Source: Betaproteobacteria bacterium (GTDB taxonomy: Bacteria > Pseudomonadota > Gammaproteobacteria > Burkholderiales > SG8-39). Taken from it: 11,636 bases of DNA. Positions 6,382-11,636 of this stretch are shown here, piece by piece (within the stretch, counting starts at the first letter, position 1; each line of letters opens with the position of its first letter). The notes below the pieces were generated by a model that made no database searches, had not been told where the DNA came from, and saw only the letters and a program-made list of their open reading frames with translations. The stretch spans positions 1 through 11,636 of the forward strand of contig JAOUGZ010000041.1 in assembly GCA_029865405.1 (NCBI GenBank), given 5' to 3'. The position numbers were made by a program, and so were the translations under genes.

Positions 6382-7682
6382 GCCTTCGCACCCTCCCGCG
6401 CCATGTGCGTGAGCACCACCATGTAGGCGAGCAGCATCACGCCGTAGACGAGCGCGTAGCCGGTGAGGCTTGCACCTAGGCTCGCCTCGGCGACGCGCCC
6501 CGCGGCGTCGGCGGTGCGCAGGATGCCCGTGACCAGCCACGGCTGGCGGCCGATCTCGGTGACGAACCAGCCGGCGAGCGTCGCGATCCAGCCCGAGAAC
6601 GTCATGCCGGCGAAGCACCAGAGGAGCCAGCGCGGCGGCGCGCCCTTGCGCAGGCGCCAGGCGCCGAGCCAGGCGAACGCGAGCATCAGCATGCCCATGC
6701 CCACCATGATGCGGAAGGCGAAGAACACGGGCGCCACCGGCGGGTGATCCGGCGCGAACGCGTCCAGCCCCTTCAGCTCGGCGTCGAAGTCGTGCTTGAG
6801 CACGAAGCTCGCGAGCTTCGGCACCTCGATCGCGTAGTCGTTCCTGCCCGCGAGCTCGTTCGGCATCGCGAAGAGCACGAGCGGCACGCCTTTGTCCGTC
6901 TTCCAGATCGCTTCCATGGCGGCGATCTTCGCCGGCTGGTGCTCGAGGGTGTTGAGGCCGTGCAGGTCGCCCACGAACACCTGCAGTGGCGCGAGCACCG
7001 CGGCCGCCAGCACGCCCGTGCGCAAGGTCTTCGCCGCGCCTTCGTCCGCGGCCTCCTGCAGGAGCCGCCACGCCGAGAGCCCGGCGACGAGGAACGAGGC
7101 GGTGAGGCCCGAGGCGAGCATCACGTGCGTGAAGCGGTAGGGAAACGAGGGGTTGAAGATCACCTCGAGCCAGTCGCCGGCGATGAGGGCGTCGCCGTCC
7201 ATCACGTGCCCGGCGGGCGTCTGCATCCAGGAATTGAGCGCGAGGATCCAGAATGCCGAGAGCGTGGTGCCCGCCGCCACCATCACCGCCGAGAAGACGT
7301 GCACGCGCGTCGAAACGCGCTCCATGCCGAAGAGCATCACGCCGAGGAAGGTGGCCTCCATGAAGAAGGCCGTCAGCACCTCGTAGCCGAGGAGCGGCCC
7401 GGCGATGTTGCCTACGTTTTGCATGTAGCCCGGCCAGTTGGTGCCGAACTGGAAGCTCATGGTGATGCCCGAAACCACGCCCATGGCGAAGGTCAGCGCG
7501 AAGATCTTCACCCACAGGCGGTAGGTGGCGAGCCAGCGCGGGTCCCGCGTGCGGGCATATTTCACGCGAAAGCCGATGAGGAACCAGGCGAGGGCGATGC
7601 TGATCGTCGGAAACAGGATGTGGAACGCGATGTTCAGCCCGAACTGGGCTCGGGCGAGGAGCAGCACGTCGCCGGCATCCAT
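6378..7682 (-). CDS. cydA: Cytochrome bd-type quinol oxidase subunit I, short Q-loop (CIO-like)
   Basis: The haem-carrying and quinol-oxidising subunit, 434 residues, in the inner membrane. Haem ligands by motif: His21 in RAQFGLNIAFHILFP (haem b595/d side), His186 in YRFTHVMLASG, and Met326 in FRIMVGMG with Arg324. Glu101 and Glu109 in GYEVLTAFFMEATFLG fit the conserved proton-path acids. Lys252 and Glu257 in AKIAAMEAIW, in the quinol site, are kept. GRQPW is at 378-382. The Q-loop is short, so the protein is about 90 residues shorter than E. coli CydA, which is the pattern of cyanide-insensitive oxidases; cyanide resistance itself cannot be read from sequence. Start chosen at the ATG overlapping no other gene. 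A weak TAGG is the only ribosome-site candidate. First gene of the cydAB operon, divergent from the small membrane gene at 7757. Confidence 0.97.
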   Translation of the reverse strand: MDAGDVLLLARAQFGLNIAFHILFPTISIALAWFLIGFRVKYARTRDPRWLATYRLWVKIFALTFAMGVVSGITMSFQFGTNWPGYMQNVGNIAGPLLGYEVLTAFFMEATFLGVMLFGMERVSTRVHVFSAVMVAAGTTLSAFWILALNSWMQTPAGHVMDGDALIAGDWLEVIFNPSFPYRFTHVMLASGLTASFLVAGLSAWRLLQEAADEGAAKTLRTGVLAAAVLAPLQVFVGDLHGLNTLEHQPAKIAAMEAIWKTDKGVPLVLFAMPNELAGRNDYAIEVPKLASFVLKHDFDAELKGLDAFAPDHPPVAPVFFAFRIMVGMGMLMLAFAWLGAWRLRKGAPPRWLLWCFAGMTFSGWIATLAGWFVTEIGRQPWLVTGILRTADAAGRVAEASLGASLTGYALVYGVMLLAYMVVLTHMAREGAKA

Positions 7683-7689
7683 GAGGCCT

Positions 7690-7719
7690 ATTCTGGCGCG
7701 CGCCCGTCAACCCGCGCAA
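7690..7719 (-). promoter_or_regulatory. Candidate promoter for cydAB close to the start codon
   Basis: On the minus strand TTGCGC (7719-7714) and CAGAAT (7695-7690) are 18 bases apart, with CAGAAT ending seven bases before the ATG. This would give a leaderless or near-leaderless message. Both hexamers are weak. No convincing FNR/ANR-type site was found in the 74-base divergent gap. Confidence 0.25.
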
Positions 7720-7756
7720 TAGCGCGTATGCTGGGCGTTCGCTGCCGGAGAGTCGA

Positions 7757-8002
7757 ATGGAGTACGTGGGGTACGTCGTCATCGGACTGGTGGTCGGGCT
7801 GGTGGTCGGCCGGTTCCTGGCCGGCAACAATTTCAGCGTCAAGGGGGACGTGGTGTTCGGCGTCATCGGCGCGCTCGCGTTCGCGGTCGGGCTGCGCGAA
7901 TCGGGCATCGCGCCCGATAGCGGCGTCGGCGGCAGCTCGGTGATGGCGGGGATCGGCGCGATCGCCGCGCTGCTGCTGCGCCGCGTGATGGGCACGGCCT
8001 AG
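7757..8002 (+). CDS. Small GlsB/YeaQ/YmgE-family membrane protein
   Basis: An 81-residue protein made almost entirely of three glycine-rich hydrophobic stretches: EYVGYVVIGLVVGLVVGRFL (2-21), VVFGVIGALAFAVGL (32-46), and SVMAGIGAIAALLLRRVM (61-78). The spacing and the VFGVIGA pattern match the GlsB/YeaQ/YmgE group, formerly called transglycosylase-associated proteins. They are inner-membrane proteins often induced by stress, and their molecular job is not established. The start is supported by GGAGAG six bases ahead of the ATG. It is divergent from cydA and ends 22 bases before the repair nuclease gene in the same direction, so it may share a transcript with it. Family call is likely; function is open. 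Confidence 0.8.
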   Translation: MEYVGYVVIGLVVGLVVGRFLAGNNFSVKGDVVFGVIGALAFAVGLRESGIAPDSGVGGSSVMAGIGAIAALLLRRVMGTA

Positions 8003-8010
8003 GCTTGCTC

Positions 8011-8016
8011 TAAACT
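8011..8016 (+). promoter_or_regulatory. Candidate -10 just upstream of the AddB-like gene
   Basis: TAAACT lies eight bases before the ATG at 8025, and no Shine-Dalgarno motif is present. The position would suit a leaderless message, but no -35 is recognisable inside the end of the preceding gene. Confidence 0.22.
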
Positions 8017-8024
8017 TCCGGCGC

Positions 8025-10652
8025 ATGCCGAGCGCGCCGGTCGCCAAGCAGGAACTGCTGGATCGCCTCGCCGCGGGGCTCGCGGCGCGCGTCTGCGTCG
8101 TCACCCCGAACCGCCGCCTCGCGCAGGAGCTGGCGCGCGAGTTCGATGCGGCACAGTTCGATCAGGGCCTGCCGGTGTGGGAGGCGGCGGACATTCTGCC
8201 CTTTTCCGCCTTCGTCGAGCGCCTGTACGAGGACGCGCTCTATTCAGGGCTCGCGGCGTCGCTGCCGCTCCTGTTGACCGAAGCGCAGGAGCAGGCGCTC
8301 TGGGAAGCAGCGATCCGCGCGAGCCGCTGGGGCGAGGCGCTCCTCGCCGTGCCGCAGGCGGCGGCCGATTGCCGGCGCGCCTGGACCCTCGCGCACGGCT
8401 GGCGGATCGACGGCGCGCTCGCCTCGTTTCCCGGCAACGACGACGCGAAGGCCTTCGCCGAGTGGTCGGCGGCGTACGCCAGGCGCTGCGCGAAGGAAGG
8501 CCACACCGATGGCGCGCGCCTCGCCGACGTGGTCGCGCCGCTGCTGCGTGAAGCCGCGCTGCGAAAACCGGCAGTGCTGGTCACCTACGCCTTCGACGTC
8601 GTCACGCCGCAGGAGCAGGCGTTCTTCGACGCCTGCGCGACGAACGGCATCGAGGTGCGCCGCTGCGCGCCCGCGGGCAGGCAGGCGAAAGCCGGGCGGC
8701 ACGTCTTCGCCCAGGCGCGCGACGAGCTCGACGCCGCCGCCGCGTGGGCGCGCGCGCGGCTGGAAGGCGGCGCGAAGCGCATCGGCGTCGTCGTCCCCGA
8801 GCTCGGCGAGCGCCGGCGCGAGGTGCTGCGCGTCTTCTCGCGCGTCATGCGCCCGGACCACAACCTGCCGGGGCGCGGGGCGCAGGCGCTGCCCTTCAAC
8901 GTCTCGCTGGGCGCGCCGCTCGCGGACTATCCGCTCGTCAGCGCGGCGCTCTCCATCCTCGAACTCGCCGCAGGCGAGATTCCCTTCGAGCAGGCTTCGC
9001 GCCTCATCCGCTCCCCTTTCATCGCCGGCGCGGCGCCCGAGATGGCGAAGCGATCGCTCCTCGATGCCGCCCTCAGAAAGACCGCGCCGGCGACATTGAG
9101 CCTCGGAAAACTGATCGGCTTAGTCGACGGCTGCCCGGTCCTCCGCCAGCGCCTCGAAGCCCTGTTCGCCCTGCCGAAGAAGGACAGCGCCTCCCCCCAC
9201 GGCTGGGGCCGGCACTTCACCGCGCTCCTCGACGCGACGTGCTTCCCGGAGCGCAGCCTGGATTCGGACGAATTCCAGACCCGCGCCAAGCTCAACGAGA
9301 CCCTCGCCGAGTTCGCCCGCCTCGAGCGCGTCGCGCCGAAGCTGAGCTTCGCCCAGGCCCTCGCGCACCTGCGCCGCCTGTGCACGGAAACGTTGTTCCA
9401 GCCCGAGACCCCCGACGCGCCGGTCCAGATCCTCGGCATCTTCGAGTCCGCGGGGCTCGAGTTCGACGCGCTGTGGGTGACCGGCCTGACGGACGAAGCC
9501 TGGCCGCTGCACACGAAGTCCAACCCCTTCATCCCGCCGGCGCTGCAGAAGAAGGCAGGCATCCCGGAAGCGTCGCCGGAGGCGACGCTGGAAAGAGCGA
9601 AGCGAATTACCGAAGGGTGGCTGCACGCGGCAAACGAGGTGATCGTCTCGCACCCCGCGCACGAGGAAGACCGGGTGCTCCTGGGGTCTTCTCTGATCTC
9701 TGCCGTTTCCTTGCTCTTGGAAACGGCAGAGACAAAGAGCTACGCCCGGTACAGAGACCTGATTTTCGCGAAAAAGCGGATTGAGTCGGTCGTGGATGAG
9801 TGGGGACCTGAACTGGCGACCAAGACCCCAAGAGGCGGCACCCGCATCCTCTCCGACCAATCCGCCTGCCCCTTCCGTGCCTTCGCAAGGCACCGGCTGG
9901 GTGCCGAAGCCCTGGAAGAGCCCGAGGAAGGACTGGACGCCAGAGCCCGCGGATCGCTCCTGCACACGCTGATGAAGGAACTGTGGACCGAGCTGAAGGG
10001 AAGCGAAGGATTGAAGGCGGACCCGGGCCCGGCGATAGAACAGGCGGCGAAGCGGGCGGTTGAAGAAGCGGAGTTGGAAGAACCGTTTGCCGCGCTGGAA
10101 CGAAAGCGCCTCGCCAAGCTCGCCCGCGAATGGCTGGACGTCGAGCGCGAGCGCGCGCCGTTCACGGTCGTCGCAATGGAAGACCAGCGCAAGCTCGCCG
10201 TCGCCGGCCTGGAGCTGAACGGCCGCATCGACCGCCTCGACCGGCTCGAGGCCGGCGGCCACGCACTGATCGACTACAAGACCGGGCGGCCGACGCCGAA
10301 CGACTGGCTGGGCGTGCGCCCCGAGGACCCGCAGCTGCCGCTCTACGCGCTGAACGCGAAGGAGGACGTTTCCGCCGTGGCCTTCGCCAGGCTGAAGACG
10401 GGCGAGATGCGCTACATGGGATTTGCGGATCGCAAGGACCTGATCCCGGACGTGAAGCCGGCGAAGGACTGGGCGGCGCTCGTCGCCGGCTGGAAAGCCG
10501 AGATCGAGGCGCTGGGCTCGGGCTTCGCCGCGGGCGACGCGCGCGTCGATCCGAAGAGGCTGCTCCAGACCTGCCGCTATTGCGACCTGCAGCCGCTCTG
10601 CCGCGTGTACGAGCGCCTCAGCGCGCTCGACGACGAAGGCGAGGACGCATGA
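8025..10652 (+). CDS. AddB/RecB-like PD-(D/E)XK DNA-repair nuclease with Fe-S cluster
   Basis: An 875-residue protein of the betaproteobacterial AddB-like 'probable DNA repair protein' group, thought to process double-strand ends with a UvrD/AddA-type helicase. The N-terminus (VCVVTPNRRLAQELAREFD, 22-40) resembles the inactivated helicase-like half of AddB and lacks a GxGKT P-loop. The C-terminus carries a RecB-type nuclease: His647 in GSLLHTLMKELW, Asp736 and Asp739 in GRIDRLD, and D750-Y-K752-T-G for the DxK core. Four cysteines fit the AddB iron-sulfur staple: Cys615 (SACPF), and Cys850, Cys853 and Cys859 in CRYCDLQPLC, the same C-x2-C-x5-C spacing as Bacillus AddB. The protein is shorter than Bacillus AddB (about 1166). 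Residues ~520-700 use GAA, AGA, ATA and TTG more than the rest, and hold a 14-bp inverted repeat. The partner helicase lies 618 bases downstream. Confidence 0.93.
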   Translation: MPSAPVAKQELLDRLAAGLAARVCVVTPNRRLAQELAREFDAAQFDQGLPVWEAADILPFSAFVERLYEDALYSGLAASLPLLLTEAQEQALWEAAIRASRWGEALLAVPQAAADCRRAWTLAHGWRIDGALASFPGNDDAKAFAEWSAAYARRCAKEGHTDGARLADVVAPLLREAALRKPAVLVTYAFDVVTPQEQAFFDACATNGIEVRRCAPAGRQAKAGRHVFAQARDELDAAAAWARARLEGGAKRIGVVVPELGERRREVLRVFSRVMRPDHNLPGRGAQALPFNVSLGAPLADYPLVSAALSILELAAGEIPFEQASRLIRSPFIAGAAPEMAKRSLLDAALRKTAPATLSLGKLIGLVDGCPVLRQRLEALFALPKKDSASPHGWGRHFTALLDATCFPERSLDSDEFQTRAKLNETLAEFARLERVAPKLSFAQALAHLRRLCTETLFQPETPDAPVQILGIFESAGLEFDALWVTGLTDEAWPLHTKSNPFIPPALQKKAGIPEASPEATLERAKRITEGWLHAANEVIVSHPAHEEDRVLLGSSLISAVSLLLETAETKSYARYRDLIFAKKRIESVVDEWGPELATKTPRGGTRILSDQSACPFRAFARHRLGAEALEEPEEGLDARARGSLLHTLMKELWTELKGSEGLKADPGPAIEQAAKRAVEEAELEEPFAALERKRLAKLAREWLDVERERAPFTVVAMEDQRKLAVAGLELNGRIDRLDRLEAGGHALIDYKTGRPTPNDWLGVRPEDPQLPLYALNAKEDVSAVAFARLKTGEMRYMGFADRKDLIPDVKPAKDWAALVAGWKAEIEALGSGFAAGDARVDPKRLLQTCRYCDLQPLCRVYERLSALDDEGEDA
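9697..9732 (+). repeat. Perfect 14-bp inverted repeat inside the AddB-like gene
   Basis: TCTCTGCCGTTTCC (9697-9710) and GGAAACGGCAGAGA (9719-9732) are exact reverse complements around an eight-base loop TTGCTCTT. The repeat is read through in frame as part of SAVSLLLETAE. It is not followed by a T-tract on either strand. Confidence 0.9.
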
Positions 10653-10657
10653 TCGCC

Positions 10658-10777
10658 CTAGCTCCAGACCTCGTAGCCCTTCGCCTTGCGCGCGAGCCCC
10701 ATCTTCGCGCGCCAGCAGCAGGGCGAGAAGCGCCGGTCGTCCTCGGCGGCGGCGAGGTCCCGGAGCTTCAGCGCCAC
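10658..10777 (-). pseudogene. 5' remnant of a glutathione S-transferase gene
   Basis: A 39-codon frame beginning with GTG, preceded at good distance by AGGAG, encodes LKLRDLAAAEDDRRFSPCCW (3-22) followed by RAKMGLARKAKGYEVWS. This matches the very start of the bacterial glutathione S-transferase N-domain, usually written xxLxDLAGAExDRRFSPYCWRTKMALAHKGLxxExxPW. The SPYCW motif has Tyr changed to Cys. The frame then stops at 10658-10660, next to the end of the AddB-like gene, so about 160-200 residues of a normal protein are missing, including the rest of the thioredoxin-fold domain and the helical domain. It lies 27 bases after hicB on the same strand and may still be transcribed. A genuine tiny protein is possible but less likely. 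Confidence 0.6.
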
Positions 10778-10804
10778 AGCGCTCCTGCCGGGAGCCTGGG
10801 CCAG

Positions 10805-11023
10805 TCAGGCCGCGACTTCAACGTACTCCACGCGGCTGCTCGGCTCCGGAATGGGCTGCCCGTCGGCGCGCATGCCCTCCAGGTGAAACTCGATCGCTTC
10901 CTGGATCTCGCGCTCGACTTCCTCGACGGTGGCGCCTGTGGCGACGCAGCCGGGCAGATCCGGAACGTACGCTCCGTAGTTGCCTTCGCCTTTCTCGATC
11001 ACGACTGCGTAGCGCATTGGCAT
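10805..11023 (-). CDS. hicB: HicB-family antitoxin, short form
   Basis: A 72-residue protein with the partial RNase-H-like fold of HicB antitoxins: RYAVVIEKGEGNYGAYVPDL (4-23), PGCVATGATVEEVEREIQEA (24-43), then IEFHLEGMRADGQPIPEPSS. It should bind and block HicA. This is the short form, without an added C-terminal ribbon-helix-helix or HTH domain, so repression of its own promoter would need another contact. Its ATG follows the hicA stop by two bases, giving a hicA-hicB order and likely coupled translation. It stands on the strand opposite the flanking repair genes. Assignment by motif and by pairing with the HicA-like gene is strong. Confidence 0.92.
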   Translation of the reverse strand: MPMRYAVVIEKGEGNYGAYVPDLPGCVATGATVEEVEREIQEAIEFHLEGMRADGQPIPEPSSRVEYVEVAA

Positions 11024-11025
11024 CT

Positions 11026-11214
11026 CTACCTCTTGAGTCCGGACTGCTTAAGGATACTGTTTAACAGGCCCGGAGGTAAGTCGTCGCCTGGCTTTCCCGG
11101 CACGGTGACCCGCCCAGGCTTCCCCGGGTGCTTGAACTGGCGGTGGCTGCCTCGCGTGGCAACGAGGTACCAGCCGTCGCGCCGCAATTGTTCCAGCATC
11201 TCCCGTACCTTCAT
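11026..11214 (-). CDS. hicA: HicA-family mRNA interferase toxin
   Basis: A 62-residue double-stranded-RNA-binding-fold toxin that cleaves mRNA when not held by HicB. It shows the family pattern: MKVREMLEQLRRDGWYLVAT (1-20), then RGSHRQFKHP with catalytic His24 in GSHxxF, then VTVPGKPGDDLPPGLLNSIL and KQSGLKR. The basic C-terminus is normal. The ATG at 11212-11214 is chosen because HicA proteins start just ahead of this helix; an in-frame TTG at 11239-11241 would add nine residues. GGAGG lies about 12 bases upstream, a little far. No strong promoter for the pair was found between 11215 and 11270. All key residues are present, so the toxin looks active. Confidence 0.93.
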   Translation of the reverse strand: MKVREMLEQLRRDGWYLVATRGSHRQFKHPGKPGRVTVPGKPGDDLPPGLLNSILKQSGLKR

Positions 11215-11270
11215 CGCCCGAACATCCCCTCCAAGGATCAAACGGACGGGTAGCGAAGCGGTTGACAGCC

Positions 11271-11636
11271 ATGGTTGACCCGCGCTCCATCGCCGACCAG
11301 AAAGAGCGCGACGCGGCGCTGGACGTCACGCGCTCGTTCATCGTGCAGGCACCCGCGGGCTCGGGGAAAACCTCGCTCCTCGTCGACCGGTTCCTGAAGC
11401 TGCTGGACACTGTGCAGCAGCCCGAGGAGATCATCGCCATCACCTTCACGAGGAAGGCCGCCGCCGAGATGCGCGAGCGCGTGACCGAGAAGGTGCCGGC
11501 GGAGCTGGCGCCGCGGCTGCGCATCCAGACCATCGATGCGCTGTGCGCGTCGTTCACGGCGCAGATGCCGGTGCTGGCGAAGTTCGGCGCGCAGCCGGGC
11601 GTGGCCGAGGATGCGGCGGCGCTCTATTACGAAGCG
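11271..11636 (+). CDS. UvrD/AddA-like helicase, N-terminal 122 residues (cut by window edge)
   Basis: The start of a superfamily 1 DNA helicase of the UvrD/RecB/AddA type, expected partner of the AddB-like nuclease. Visible motifs: the P-loop QAPAGSGKTSLL (26-37, Lys33-Thr34), motif Ia ITFTRKAAAEMRERV (57-71), and the following RLRIQTIDALCASFT (82-96), then the family-like GVAEDAAALYYEA. Between motif Ia and RLRIQTIDAL only about ten residues remain, where relatives I know have several tens. The ATG at 11271 gives a family-like N-terminus, but no good ribosome site precedes it; an in-frame TTG three codons upstream is an alternative. TTGACA at 11262-11267 is too close to serve as a promoter for this start. 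The full protein should exceed 1000 residues beyond the window. Confidence 0.9.
   Translation, partial: MVDPRSIADQKERDAALDVTRSFIVQAPAGSGKTSLLVDRFLKLLDTVQQPEEIIAITFTRKAAAEMRERVTEKVPAELAPRLRIQTIDALCASFTAQMPVLAKFGAQPGVAEDAAALYYEA

Noticed and set aside
7683..7756. FNR/ANR-type oxygen-regulator site in the cydA divergent gap
   Set aside because: TTGACG is present on the minus strand but there is no matching ATCAA half-site at the right spacing.
5407..7995. A long minus-strand open frame of over 860 codons running through cydB and on across cydA
   Set aside because: Only its last 324 codons (from 6381) match CydB. Upstream of that it is the wrong frame of cydA and encodes an Arg/Pro-rich sequence typical of shadow frames in GC-rich DNA.
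11215..11241. TTG start for HicA
   Set aside because: TTG is a weak start and the extra nine residues are outside the HicA family pattern; the ATG at 11214 fits better.
10130..11278. A 382-codon plus-strand open frame covering the end of the nuclease gene and the hicAB region
   Set aside because: It is out of frame with the nuclease and antisense to hicA, hicB and the GST remnant, all of which show real family motifs. Its own product resembles nothing.
11260..11279. Direct repeat GGTTGAC around the helicase start codon as an insertion-site duplication
   Set aside because: Both copies lie on the same side of the hicAB insert, and no matching copy was found near 10649-10660, so it does not mark insert ends.
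1..11636. tRNA, rRNA, CRISPR arrays, transposase genes or prophage genes
   Set aside because: None was recognised by eye on either strand; all large frames are accounted for by the genes listed.

Overview
The window is very GC-rich and densely packed, with genes on both strands, short intergenic gaps and several ATGA stop/start overlaps. The trxA-rho-rpmE2 block, the short-loop cytochrome bd pair and the AddB-like repair nuclease next to a UvrD-type helicase all point to a betaproteobacterium, probably environmental and near Burkholderiales/Nitrosomonadales. This placement is inference from gene content, because no marker gene such as rRNA is present.

Layout from left to right. (1) Positions 1-2248, minus strand: the N-terminal part of glucose-6-phosphate isomerase (pgi, cut by the window edge), translationally coupled to an upstream membrane glycosyltransferase of the ArnT/PMT type. 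(2) Positions 2267-4473, minus strand: trxA, rho and a zinc-free type B L31 gene (rpmE2). rpmE2 has a good sigma70-type promoter of its own and a strong intrinsic terminator. (3) Positions 4593-4916, plus strand: a 7Fe ferredoxin (fdxA), divergent from trxA. (4) Positions 4954-5331, minus strand: a small VOC/glyoxalase-fold protein bracketed by two GGGGACAG-containing palindromic elements. (5) Positions 5407-7682, minus strand: cydA and cydB, a quinol oxidase with a short Q-loop (CIO type), overlapping by ATGA. (6) Positions 7757-8002, plus strand: a small GlsB/YeaQ/YmgE-type membrane protein. (7) Positions 8025-11636: an AddB-like nuclease with an Fe-S cysteine set, and the start of its UvrD/AddA-like helicase partner. 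The two are separated by about 620 bases carrying, on the opposite strand, a hicA-hicB toxin-antitoxin pair and the 5' remnant of a glutathione S-transferase gene.

Functional themes are sugar-phosphate and envelope metabolism (pgi, glycosyltransferase), core gene expression and redox (rho, L31, TrxA, ferredoxin), respiration at low oxygen or under cyanide-like stress (cydAB), and double-strand-break processing (AddB/AddA-like).

Most of the window is ordinary. I see no clearly new system. The parts most worth a second look are the toxin-antitoxin plus gene-remnant insertion inside the repair pair, the shortened segment between helicase motifs Ia and Ib, a perfect 14-bp inverted repeat inside the nuclease gene within a stretch of altered codon use, and the REP-like elements around the VOC gene. 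No tRNA, rRNA, CRISPR array or intact insertion sequence was seen, and no stretch of more than 300 bases lacks a gene.
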